A stretch of 36,131 nt of DNA from Candidatus Burarchaeum sp. (GTDB lineage Archaea > Micrarchaeota > Micrarchaeia > Burarchaeales > Burarchaeaceae): contig NZ_JAUSNF010000051.1 of assembly GCF_030646255.1 (NCBI RefSeq), positions 1 to 36,131 on the forward strand. The letters are read 5' to 3'. Below are positions 1 to 7,456 of the stretch, piece by piece. Positions within the stretch are counted from its first letter, which is position 1. Every line of letters starts with the position of its first letter. The position numbers and the translations under genes were made by a program. Under the pieces are notes generated by a model. It saw nothing but the letters and a program-made list of their open reading frames with translations, was not told the DNA's origin and ran no database searches.

Positions 1-1227
1 GGGAGTTCGTTGCACGCATTCCTCGCGGCTGGGCGCGGCTGGTTCATGGTTTCGCTGCTTGCATTCCTCGCCGCTGTGCTGTGCAGAACAAATATGATTG
101 TGCTCGTAGTGCCGATTCTTGCATTTGAGTATTTGAGGGCAAGCAAGGATGGACAGGGTGCAAGGCAGAGCAGGGCGAGCCGGCTCGCACAGTCTGCAAA
201 GGCACTCACGCCATTCGCACTTGCATTCGTCCTCTCCTTCGGAGTCTGGCTCGTGCTCGACAGCTTCTTGCAGATGCAGACAATGTCGAAAACTTTCGAG
301 CACTATTTCACATATGCCACGGGCTCGAACCAGGATTTGACTTCGAGGCTTTTGAGAACCGCAGTTTCATTTGGAAGGGTGTTTGCTCGGCTTACTCCGC
401 CAATGGCACTTGCACTCGTGATTTCTGTTTATGGTTTGTGGAAAGAGAAGAAACTACTCGGTAAAAAAGAGGTTGCGGTACTTGCACTGCTATTCGCGTG
501 GATTTCCATTGGTCTCCTTACGGTGCTGCTGGTTACGCAGGGCAATGTGCCGGCATATTTCTCGCCCATAATTCCGGCAATCGCAATCGTGGTCGGGAAT
601 TTCTGTACAAGGGCGAAGATTAGTGGCTGGAAGTGGTTTGCATTTGCACTCGCAATTGCGCTAAGTTATGCAGGCCTGCTTGGCTACCTTGATTTCAACG
701 AGGTGAACCTGCTGCTCCTACTGGCCGCAGGCATTGGCGCATTCGTACTCGCACTCGCATATTGGCTCATAGACAGGAATAGGAGCCTTGCAAGGCTGGC
801 TGTTGTGCTTCTTGCAATGAGCATGGCATCTTCCGCATTCATGCTGGATGGACTGCGCACCTATGACGCAATGCGCTCGCAGTCGGTTGCCGATGCTGCG
901 GAATATTTTGATATGGTGGGCGCGCAGAAAATTGCGGAATCGCAGGAGCGCACGCTGGACCTCTACGTGAACGCGACCGTGCGCCAATACACTGAGCAGG
1001 GAACTTGCGCCATGGTTGACGGCCGGCCCTGCCCTCCCGATGAAGTTGCAAGCTTCCCGGCCGGATTCTACGTCGTGAACTTCCCGCTCAGGCCGCTTGC
1101 GCTCGACCCCGCGGTGGGCGCGCAGTTCAGGTTCAACCTTTTCTATGAGGAGGGCGTCGGGAACTGCACACTCGAAAGGATTTACAGGGCCCATGACATT
1201 GTGCTGAGCGAGATATACAGATGCTGA
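1..1227 (+). CDS. GT-C fold membrane glycosyltransferase-like protein, C-terminal part
   Basis: The reading frame is open to the left window edge, so the true start lies outside and this is a 3' fragment of about 408 codons. The visible part is a polytopic membrane protein with roughly seven or eight hydrophobic helices up to about residue 290, followed by a soluble, probably extracytoplasmic tail that contains four or five cysteines. An Arg-Thr-Asn element between the first helices and the overall layout resemble lipid-linked-sugar glycosyltransferases of the GT39/PMT/ArnT type. That fold assignment is inference, because the catalytic N-terminal loop is missing. The next gene is a sugar-nucleotide epimerase on the same strand and an STT3 gene follows, which supports a role in cell-surface glycosylation. 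Confidence 0.6.
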   Translation, partial: GSSLHAFLAAGRGWFMVSLLAFLAAVLCRTNMIVLVVPILAFEYLRASKDGQGARQSRASRLAQSAKALTPFALAFVLSFGVWLVLDSFLQMQTMSKTFEHYFTYATGSNQDLTSRLLRTAVSFGRVFARLTPPMALALVISVYGLWKEKKLLGKKEVAVLALLFAWISIGLLTVLLVTQGNVPAYFSPIIPAIAIVVGNFCTRAKISGWKWFAFALAIALSYAGLLGYLDFNEVNLLLLLAAGIGAFVLALAYWLIDRNRSLARLAVVLLAMSMASSAFMLDGLRTYDAMRSQSVADAAEYFDMVGAQKIAESQERTLDLYVNATVRQYTEQGTCAMVDGRPCPPDEVASFPAGFYVVNFPLRPLALDPAVGAQFRFNLFYEEGVGNCTLERIYRAHDIVLSEIYRC

Positions 1228-1275
1228 GAAGAGCTATGGAAAGGGATTGTGCTGCAGGAAATATGCAGGTGCTGA
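1198..1275 (+). repeat. tandem duplication of a gene's 3' end (two copies, period 48 nt)
   Basis: The last 30 nt of the membrane-protein gene (1198-1227, encoding I-V-L-S-E-I-Y-R-C-stop) recur as a diverged copy at 1246-1275. The copy is in the same frame and reads I-V-L-Q-E-I-C-R-C-stop. The offset is 48 nt. Readthrough of the first stop would give 15 extra residues ending in the same tail. Confidence 0.7.
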
Positions 1276-1287
1276 GGTGAGTGATGC

Positions 1288-2226
1288 ATGGCAAAAATAC
1301 TGGTAACCGGGGCCGCGGGCTTCATAGGCTCGCAGCTATGTGATGCGTTGCTCGCGCGCGGGCACGAAGTTATGGGCTACGACAATCTGTGCGCAGGAAA
1401 GATGGAGAATTTGAAGGGGGCGCTAAAGAGCAAACGCTTCAGGTTTGTGCGCGCGGACATATTGGACGAGAAGAAGATTGCAGATGCTTGCACGGAAGTC
1501 CAAACAATCTATCATCTGGCCGCAGACCCAGTAGTGAAGGACAGCGCAGAGAGGCCCGGCAGGTCATTTGAGCAGAATGTTGCCGGCACGTTCAGGGTGC
1601 TCGAGGCTGCGAGGAAAAGGGGCGTGAAGCACTTTGTGCTTACTTCGACTTCCACAGTCTACGGCGATGCAAAGGAAATTCCGACGCCGGAGAGCGCGCC
1701 GCTTGAGCCCATAAGCAACTATGGCGCAAGCAAGCTTGCGGGCGAGCACTACTGCGCATCCTATGCCCACACCTATGGCATCAGGGCCACGGCATTCAGG
1801 TATGCCAATATTTTCGGCGAAAGGAGCGGGCATGGCGTGATGTGCGACTTTTATGCCAAGCTCAGGGCCAACCCGCGCGAGCTCGAGATACTGGGCGATG
1901 GGAAGCAGGACAAGTCTTACTTGCATGTGGAAGACTGCATTGAGGCCAGCCTGCTGGCTGTTGCAAAGCAGCGCACAGTGTTCGAGGCCTATAACATAGG
2001 GAGCAGGAAAAAATACACTGTGGACGAACTTGCACGAATCATATGCAAGATAATGGGCGTGAAGCCGAAATTCAGCTATACTGGCGGAAAACGTGGTTGG
2101 GTTGGCGACGTGCCGCTCATGCTGCTTTCAACCAAGAAGATTGAGAAGCTCGGCTGGCGCGAGAAGATTGGGTTTGAAGATGGTGTGAGGCGCTATTTGA
2201 AGTGGCTGGCTGCTGAAGGAAACTGA
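1288..2226 (+). CDS. NAD-dependent sugar-nucleotide epimerase/dehydratase (GalE-like SDR)
   Basis: This is an extended short-chain dehydrogenase of 312 aa. The N-terminal Rossmann motif TGAAGFIG lies at residues 7-14, an Asp after beta2 reads the NAD ribose, HLAAD follows at about 76-80, and the catalytic pair is Y145-x3-K149 with Ser/Thr near 120-123. These features and the length fit UDP-glucose 4-epimerases or related UDP-sugar epimerases. The exact sugar cannot be told from sequence. The ATG at 1288 is preceded by a GAGGTGA ribosome site at 1274-1280. It follows the GT-C gene by 60 nt on the same strand and probably supplies nucleotide sugars for surface glycans. Confidence 0.88.
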   Translation: MAKILVTGAAGFIGSQLCDALLARGHEVMGYDNLCAGKMENLKGALKSKRFRFVRADILDEKKIADACTEVQTIYHLAADPVVKDSAERPGRSFEQNVAGTFRVLEAARKRGVKHFVLTSTSTVYGDAKEIPTPESAPLEPISNYGASKLAGEHYCASYAHTYGIRATAFRYANIFGERSGHGVMCDFYAKLRANPRELEILGDGKQDKSYLHVEDCIEASLLAVAKQRTVFEAYNIGSRKKYTVDELARIICKIMGVKPKFSYTGGKRGWVGDVPLMLLSTKKIEKLGWREKIGFEDGVRRYLKWLAAEGN

Positions 2227-2261
2227 ACTGATGCAAAAATAGACTGGCCTGCCTTCACAAC

Positions 2262-5027
2262 CTAGTCCTTCAGCCTGTAGATGCGCACTGGAAGGCCTGG
2301 CCCTATCTGCGCCGGGTCTCCAACATATGGATAGACCTGCTCAAAGCCATCGATGTGCCCGAGGAAGAAGCCCTGGTAGAATACTGAATCATAGGCAAGG
2401 CCTGCGCGGTCTTCATAGCCCGAGCCGGCTGAAGGATACATTACTAGAAACTGCTGATAGAGACGGCCATCTGCGAGCGTGGTCTGGCCCTGCCCCATCA
2501 GATAGCCGCGGTTTTGCGTGCTGTTCGCCTCATTAAGCATGACGAGCTGGCTCTGGCCGTCTTGCTCATACGCACCCACACAGTAGCCGGAAGTTCTGTG
2601 CGAGGAAATTGAGCGCACGAAAGTTATGTCCGTGCCCTGTACGTTGCAGACATCTGCAGCCGTCGGGTTGGCTGGCACGAAGACGCGCTCAAAAGAGTGC
2701 TGGGCCTCGCAGGGGGACGAACCGACCTGGCGGGGCACGAACTTGGTCTCGTTGTTCTGCACGCACGAGAGGTAGACCAGCGCGCCCCACTTGCCTATGA
2801 GGTCCTGGTCCAGCAGCAGATATTTCGCCTTGTGCTCGCGCATCCACTGCGCCGCATGCTCGGGCGTGTTTGACACGAGCAGGTCGGCCATCTGCAGATC
2901 CTGATACATGTACGGATGGTCGTTGCGCGTGATGGTCTTGCGCTGGCCGAAGAAGTTCGTCCAGTGGCCGTAGTCCCACCAGTGTATCACGCGGTCGTCC
3001 TCTGCCACGTTGTTCCTGATCCAGTCCATCGGGTCTATCCACCATTGGGGTATGCGCGAGCAGTAGAGGTAATAGGCAGTGCCGAGGGCCCTTGCCTTCT
3101 CGCCCTGGCCCAGGTCTATTGCATGCGAGTCAATGTACGGCTGGAGCGCGTTGCAGTCGACCACGGTCTGCCCGCCGAATTCGGTGTAGATTTCCGGGCT
3201 GGCCGAAGCCTGGATTACGAATAATATGGGCACTGCAGTAAGAAGCATTAGGGCCATGCCGAATGCAAATGCGCCGTTGGCGTAAAGGGCGCCCTGCTTT
3301 TCATCAGCCTTTGTCAACTCGGAAACCAGGCGCACGAGGCCGCCAAGCACCACGCAGAAGCCGACAATCACGACGCTCGTGAGCTGGAATACGAACTTTA
3401 TCTTGCCCAGGCCGACCCAGACAACGGGCAGGACCATGAATGCAAAGAAGAGCGAATGCTTGGAGTCGCGGTACCAGGCCATTGCAAAGGCTGATGCGGC
3501 AATAAGCCCGAAAATAATCAAACTTGAAATTCCCTGCAGGAAGCCGGACTCGAAAAGCCATTTGAGCGGAAGCCCGAGCGGGCCTATTGCAGCTACGAAG
3601 TCATTGCCCGTGCCGCCCTCTTCTGCCACTGTGTTGGCCATCGCATCTGCGGGAAGCGTCTGCGAGGCGGCGCCCTTCACATAGCCGAGTATTGGCGGGC
3701 CCAGGGGCGTGAACAGCAGCACGAGGCCGCCGAGGACGAGCAGGACCGCCAAATAGTTGAACTTGTCGCTGGCCATGTCAAAGAGCTTGAGCTGCTCTAT
3801 TGCATAGATGGGAAGCAGCAGCACCTTTTCGTGCATGGCCCACTCGCGCTTGTGCGCAAGCTTGTCTGAAATGGCCCATAGCGCATAGTAGAAGTAAATC
3901 GCACCTACCACTGCGAGCGGATCCATGGATATGTTGAATATGAAGGAGAGGTAAGGGAATGCGGGTGCGGTGAAGCCGCCATAGTAGGAAAGAATCAGCT
4001 GGGCGCCTATGCCAAACGAGATTATGATTGCGTTCAGCTCCAGGAACTTCCAGCTCGTTCTTCCTTTCAGGTAATCAATGATTCCCTGCACGCCGATGTA
4101 GCCGGCCATCAAGAGATAGGCCTGCACGTCGGATTTTGAACCCAGAGTAAGGGCGGCGAGCGCGATTCCTGCGAGGAGCGCTGCGCTCCGCTTCTGCCGC
4201 GTTATGACTAGCAAGTATGCTGCATAGAAGAAGAATGCGCCGAACACGCCCCAGGGCGTCTGCTCGTTTTCCCACGCCGCAAGTTTCTCGATTATGCGCG
4301 GCGCGAAGGCCATGAGGCCTGCCGCGATAAGGCCGATTTTTCGGCCGTACGGCTCAGATAAGAGAAGATATGCGAAAAATACTATTGCAGCCGCGACCAC
4401 GGGCGGATAGAATGCCTGCGCAAAGCCCAAAGCATACAGGTCAAAAGGCTTGCCCGCGTTGTATATTGCATACCATTGTGCGCCAAGGTAGTTGGAGAGC
4501 GGCGGAGCCCTGTGCGAGGTAATGTTTGGATACCATGCCAGGTCATCAATCCGGGGTATCTCGCCCGCCTGCACTATGAACTGCGTTGCGCGCGCATAAT
4601 AGTACGGGTCAAACTCATAAAAGAATGCGCCTGCATTCGACGGGAAGGCACTCTGCATCCGTATGTAGAAGGCTGTGACTATGAATAGCAGCAGCAGAAA
4701 CCAGTGCCAGTTCTCACGCAGGTTGAGCTTGACGTCGAGCGGGAAGATTTTTTCCTTGAAGCAGAATGCCAGGCCGATGATGCTCAGCAGGACTGTGTTT
4801 GCGATGAACAAATCATGTGAGAAAAGGATGCCGACGAATGATTCTGCCATCAATAGGAATGGCGGAATTACAAGGCCAAGCGCAAAACCGATGCCGAGAG
4901 CCTCGGGCACGCCCATCTTGAGCCTGCGCACAAGAGGCAGGGCGAGCAGGAAGCCGGGAACTATTATCGAGATTAGCGCCAGCAGTGCGGGTACTAGAAA
5001 GCTGATAAACTCCATAAACTCACTCAA
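2262..5027 (-). CDS. aglB: STT3/AglB oligosaccharyltransferase catalytic subunit
   Basis: This enzyme transfers a lipid-linked oligosaccharide to Asn in N-glycosylation sequons on the outer face of the membrane. It has about 920 aa: an N-terminal domain with around 13 membrane helices, then a long extracytoplasmic C-terminal domain. The signature WWDYGHW lies near residue 683. The first-loop acidic motif E-F-D-P-Y-Y-Y-A-R, whose Asp sits near residue 140, corresponds to the metal/substrate-binding DxD-type site of STT3. Two starts are possible: TTG at 5027, which lies 26 nt from the AT-rich box shared with the divergent reductase, or ATG at 5015, with GTGAG just upstream. The length is typical of archaeal AglB. 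It is convergent with the epimerase gene. Confidence 0.95.
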   Translation of the reverse strand: MSEFMEFISFLVPALLALISIIVPGFLLALPLVRRLKMGVPEALGIGFALGLVIPPFLLMAESFVGILFSHDLFIANTVLLSIIGLAFCFKEKIFPLDVKLNLRENWHWFLLLLFIVTAFYIRMQSAFPSNAGAFFYEFDPYYYARATQFIVQAGEIPRIDDLAWYPNITSHRAPPLSNYLGAQWYAIYNAGKPFDLYALGFAQAFYPPVVAAAIVFFAYLLLSEPYGRKIGLIAAGLMAFAPRIIEKLAAWENEQTPWGVFGAFFFYAAYLLVITRQKRSAALLAGIALAALTLGSKSDVQAYLLMAGYIGVQGIIDYLKGRTSWKFLELNAIIISFGIGAQLILSYYGGFTAPAFPYLSFIFNISMDPLAVVGAIYFYYALWAISDKLAHKREWAMHEKVLLLPIYAIEQLKLFDMASDKFNYLAVLLVLGGLVLLFTPLGPPILGYVKGAASQTLPADAMANTVAEEGGTGNDFVAAIGPLGLPLKWLFESGFLQGISSLIIFGLIAASAFAMAWYRDSKHSLFFAFMVLPVVWVGLGKIKFVFQLTSVVIVGFCVVLGGLVRLVSELTKADEKQGALYANGAFAFGMALMLLTAVPILFVIQASASPEIYTEFGGQTVVDCNALQPYIDSHAIDLGQGEKARALGTAYYLYCSRIPQWWIDPMDWIRNNVAEDDRVIHWWDYGHWTNFFGQRKTITRNDHPYMYQDLQMADLLVSNTPEHAAQWMREHKAKYLLLDQDLIGKWGALVYLSCVQNNETKFVPRQVGSSPCEAQHSFERVFVPANPTAADVCNVQGTDITFVRSISSHRTSGYCVGAYEQDGQSQLVMLNEANSTQNRGYLMGQGQTTLADGRLYQQFLVMYPSAGSGYEDRAGLAYDSVFYQGFFLGHIDGFEQVYPYVGDPAQIGPGLPVRIYRLKD

Positions 5028-5050
5028 CGCACGCAGGAAAATGGGGGAAA

Positions 5051-5058
5051 ATAATTAA
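5051..5058. promoter_or_regulatory. AT-rich TATA-like box between divergent aglB and the GGR gene
   Basis: The box ATAATTAA is centred at about 5054. It lies 27 nt from the TTG at 5027 (minus strand) and 25 nt from the GTG at 5079 (plus strand), the spacing expected for leaderless archaeal transcripts in both directions. A second box (ATTTTAA, around 5064-5070) is 27 nt from the alternative GTG at 5094, so the plus-strand assignment is not unique. Confidence 0.5.
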
Positions 5059-5078
5059 TAAGCATTTTAAGCGCTTTC

Positions 5079-6224
5079 GTGGGAAAGCAGGTCGTGCGAG
5101 TTTCTGTTGTGGGTGCGGGTCCTGCGGGCTGCGCAGCTGGAGCGCGGGCTGCTGAACTGGGCGGGCGCGTCTGCATCTATGAAGAGCACGAAAAGATAGG
5201 CGAGCCCGTGGCCTGCTCGGCCATAGTCTCACGGAAAGGGCTGGAGGCCTGCGGCGTGCCCTACGAGGCCGTGACATTCAACAAACTCAGGGGCGCGTTC
5301 ATCCACTTGCCCGGCGGGCTTGTGCTGTGCGTGAAGGCTGGCCATGACGTGGCGAACGTGTTTGACCGCGCGAAATATGACAAGCTGTGCGCGGAAAGGG
5401 CGGAGAAGGCAGGCGCAATGATTGAGGTTGGAAGGCGGATTGAACCGCAGGGGATGAAAAAACTTGCAGAAGCCGGTGCGCTGATAGGCGCAGACGGATT
5501 TTCCTCGCCAACTGCAAAGGCATTCGGTTTTCCGGCCATCAAGGACCATGTTTTCTGCTACCAGGAGGACATAGAGGGTGCGCATTTTGTTGATGAAACG
5601 AGCGTGCACGTGTTTGTTTCGAACTCGCTGTTGCCGGGATTTTTCGCATGGGCAATCCCGCTGGGCAAGGAGAGGGCGAGAGTCGGATGCGGAGTAATGC
5701 AAGGGCATAACCCGAAGCAGGCGCTTGACAGGCTGGTGGAAAAGGAAGGGACTCTGCGCGAAATTCTCGATGGTGCGCGCACAGTAAGCAGGCTGGGCGG
5801 CGTGATTCCGGTTTGCATGCGGAAGCAGACTGCAAAAGGCAGGGTTCTGCTTGTAGGCGATGCTGCAGGGCAGGCCAAGGCCACGACAGGGGGCGGCATT
5901 TACTTCGGCAGCATGTGCGGCAGGCTTGCAGGCGAGGTTGCTGCGCAGGCAAAAAGCGAGAAGGAACTGGTGGCTTACGAGAATCTTTGGCGCACGAAGT
6001 ATGGAAAGGACCTAGAAATTCACAGGCGCATGATGGATTTTGCAGCAGGCATTGGGGATGGACAACTGTGCAGCTATGCGCGGCTTGCAAAGCAGTTCGG
6101 AATCGAGAGGTTCCTGTCCGAGCACGGCGACATGGATTCGCCGGGCACCATGCTGGAAAGCCTCAGGAAGAGCGGCGGCCTGCTTGCGGCGACTGTTGGA
6201 AGGCTGTTTGGAACGCAGGCGTGA
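5079..6224 (+). CDS. geranylgeranyl reductase family flavoprotein
   Basis: This FAD-dependent enzyme most likely saturates the geranylgeranyl chains of archaeal lipids (digeranylgeranylglycerophospholipid reductase). The N-terminus carries the dinucleotide motif VVGAGPAGCAAG, then E-P-V-A-C-S, the family's substrate-pocket motif with its conserved Cys. A second FAD motif, V-L-L-V-G-D-A-A-G-Q, is followed by TTGGGI at about residues 264-275. The length of 381 aa is normal for the family. There is no ATG start. GTG at 5079 or 5094 is used, probably on a leaderless mRNA. The cis-prenyltransferase lies just downstream and AglB is divergent, so lipid and glycan-carrier functions are grouped here. 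Confidence 0.88.
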   Translation: MGKQVVRVSVVGAGPAGCAAGARAAELGGRVCIYEEHEKIGEPVACSAIVSRKGLEACGVPYEAVTFNKLRGAFIHLPGGLVLCVKAGHDVANVFDRAKYDKLCAERAEKAGAMIEVGRRIEPQGMKKLAEAGALIGADGFSSPTAKAFGFPAIKDHVFCYQEDIEGAHFVDETSVHVFVSNSLLPGFFAWAIPLGKERARVGCGVMQGHNPKQALDRLVEKEGTLREILDGARTVSRLGGVIPVCMRKQTAKGRVLLVGDAAGQAKATTGGGIYFGSMCGRLAGEVAAQAKSEKELVAYENLWRTKYGKDLEIHRRMMDFAAGIGDGQLCSYARLAKQFGIERFLSEHGDMDSPGTMLESLRKSGGLLAATVGRLFGTQA

Positions 6225-6264
6225 TTGATTAATAAAATTGCACGAGATAGGATGCAGTGAATAC

Positions 6265-6957
6265 ATGGTTGTTGTAAGACCGAAACATGTAGCGCTCATA
6301 CCCGACGGCAACCGCAGGTGGGCGCGCAGGCATGGAAAGACGCCTGTCGGGGGCCATGCGGCTGGCATCGACAATCTGGGCAACCTGCTGAAATGGTGCC
6401 GGGAGTTCAAGGTAAAGGAGCTCACTGCGTGGGGTTTTTCGACCGAGAATTTCGACAGGCCGCCGAGCGAAGTGCACGGGCTCATGAAGCTTTTCGAGAA
6501 GAAATTGCTGGAGGCTGAGAAAAGGAATGAGGTGCACAAATACAAAATAAGGGTGCGCGTGCTGGGCGACCTGGACAGGTTTCCTTCCCAGCTCCGCAAC
6601 AAAATACGCGAGCTTGAGGGCCGCACTGAGAATTACAACAATTACCACTTCAACATCCTGCTCAGCTACGGAGGTAGGAAGGAGCTCGTGGCCGCAGTGA
6701 ACCAGGCGCTTGCAAGCGGCGTGCGCAGGGTTGATGAAAATTCATTCCGGAAGCTGCTCTGGACCGCGCCGCTTTCCTCAGACCCGGACATAATAATTCG
6801 AACTGCGGGCGAAAGCAGGATGTCGGGATTCCTGCCCTGGCAGGGCGCGTACAGCGAGTATTACGTATCGCAGAAGCTCTGGCCTGAATTCGGGCGCGCG
6901 GATTTTGTGAAGGCTCTGCGCGAGTATTCGAAGAGAAAGAGGCGGTTTGGCAAATAG
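6265..6957 (+). CDS. uppS: cis-prenyltransferase (undecaprenyl diphosphate synthase family)
   Basis: The enzyme extends allylic diphosphates with isopentenyl diphosphate in cis, making the polyprenyl carrier lipid for glycosylation. It has 230 aa from the ATG at 6265. The conserved motif I-P-D-G-N-R-R-W-A has its catalytic Asp at residue 14. GFSTENF and the C-terminal D-I-I-I-R-T-A-G-E and W-P-E-F-G motifs of the UPPS/dehydrodolichyl synthase family are all present. An in-frame TTG at 6238 would add nine unlikely residues. An AT-rich element TTAATAAAA (about 6229-6237) lies roughly 30 nt upstream. In Archaea this family makes dolichol-type carriers, the lipid substrate of AglB, whose gene is nearby. 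Confidence 0.93.
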   Translation: MVVVRPKHVALIPDGNRRWARRHGKTPVGGHAAGIDNLGNLLKWCREFKVKELTAWGFSTENFDRPPSEVHGLMKLFEKKLLEAEKRNEVHKYKIRVRVLGDLDRFPSQLRNKIRELEGRTENYNNYHFNILLSYGGRKELVAAVNQALASGVRRVDENSFRKLLWTAPLSSDPDIIIRTAGESRMSGFLPWQGAYSEYYVSQKLWPEFGRADFVKALREYSKRKRRFGK

Positions 6958-6967
6958 TCCGGGCCGG

Positions 6968-6982
6968 CCAATAAACTATTGG
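6968..6982 (+). other. short perfect hairpin after uppS
   Basis: CCAATA-AAC-TATTGG forms a 6-bp stem with a 3-nt loop 11 nt after the uppS stop codon. It could be a transcription or RNA-processing signal. No U-tract follows directly, so a terminator call is not justified. Confidence 0.35.
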
Positions 6983-7033
6983 TTTAGCTGAAAGAAACGA
7001 AAGAAGAAAAAGCGAGGAAAGGCAGGTAAGAAC

Positions 7034-7390
7034 GTGGCACGCATATATAACAGGACGCGGAATGAGGCGCTTGCCGATTCGGCAGAACTTGCCGACACTT
7101 TTTTCTCGCGGGCGCGCGGACTGATGTTCAGGCGCAGGATTGAAAAGCCGTTGATATTCATATTCGATGAAGGCCAGGAGAAAAACATGCGGGCCTGCGC
7201 CATTCACTCGCTCTTCGTGTTCTTTTCCTTCTCGGCAATTTATCTGGATGCCAAGAAGAGAGTGGTGGATGTGCGCGTGTGCGGGCCGTTCTTCTCGTTC
7301 ATGATGCCGCGCTCCGAATGCGCCTACCTGATAGAGGGCGAGCCGGGGCTGACTGGGAAAGTAGGAGTTGGAGATGTGCTGGAGTTTTAG
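7034..7390 (+). CDS. DUF192 family protein
   Basis: This small single-domain protein of 118 aa starts at a GTG preceded by AGGTAAG. It shows the DUF192 pattern: A-R-G-L-M-F-R near residue 29-35, then a hydrophobic strand, a conserved M-R-x-C-x-I-H-S core, a Y-L-D-x-x-x-x-V-V-D segment, and a C-terminal Y-L-I-E-G-E-P-G-L ending in G-D-V-L-E-F. Members are usually about 110-150 aa and often exported. This copy has no signal peptide. Its biochemical role is unknown. A diverged copy of its last codons lies in the spacer before the next gene. Confidence 0.85.
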   Translation: MARIYNRTRNEALADSAELADTFFSRARGLMFRRRIEKPLIFIFDEGQEKNMRACAIHSLFVFFSFSAIYLDAKKRVVDVRVCGPFFSFMMPRSECAYLIEGEPGLTGKVGVGDVLEF

Positions 7391-7432
7391 ATTGTGCTGA
7401 ATGGGCGGACGCGAAGGATGTGCTGGAGTTTT
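7373..7432 (+). repeat. 16-bp direct repeat duplicating the DUF192 gene end
   Basis: GATGTGCTGGAGTTTT at 7373-7388 encodes the final D-V-L-E-F before the TAG stop. It is repeated exactly at 7417-7432, where it is followed by TGA. The offset is 44 nt, so the second copy is in another frame, preceded by an in-frame A-K. Confidence 0.8.
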
Positions 7433-7456
7433 GAATGCGCGTAAAGGGGCAAGAAA

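Noticed and set aside
5229-6090. Long minus-strand frames opposite the geranylgeranyl reductase gene
   Set aside because: They are antisense shadows of a well-supported gene in GC-rich DNA and lack any domain or start signal.
6968-6982. Intrinsic terminator after uppS
   Set aside because: The hairpin is short and AT-rich and has no adjacent U-tract, so it is listed only as a hairpin.
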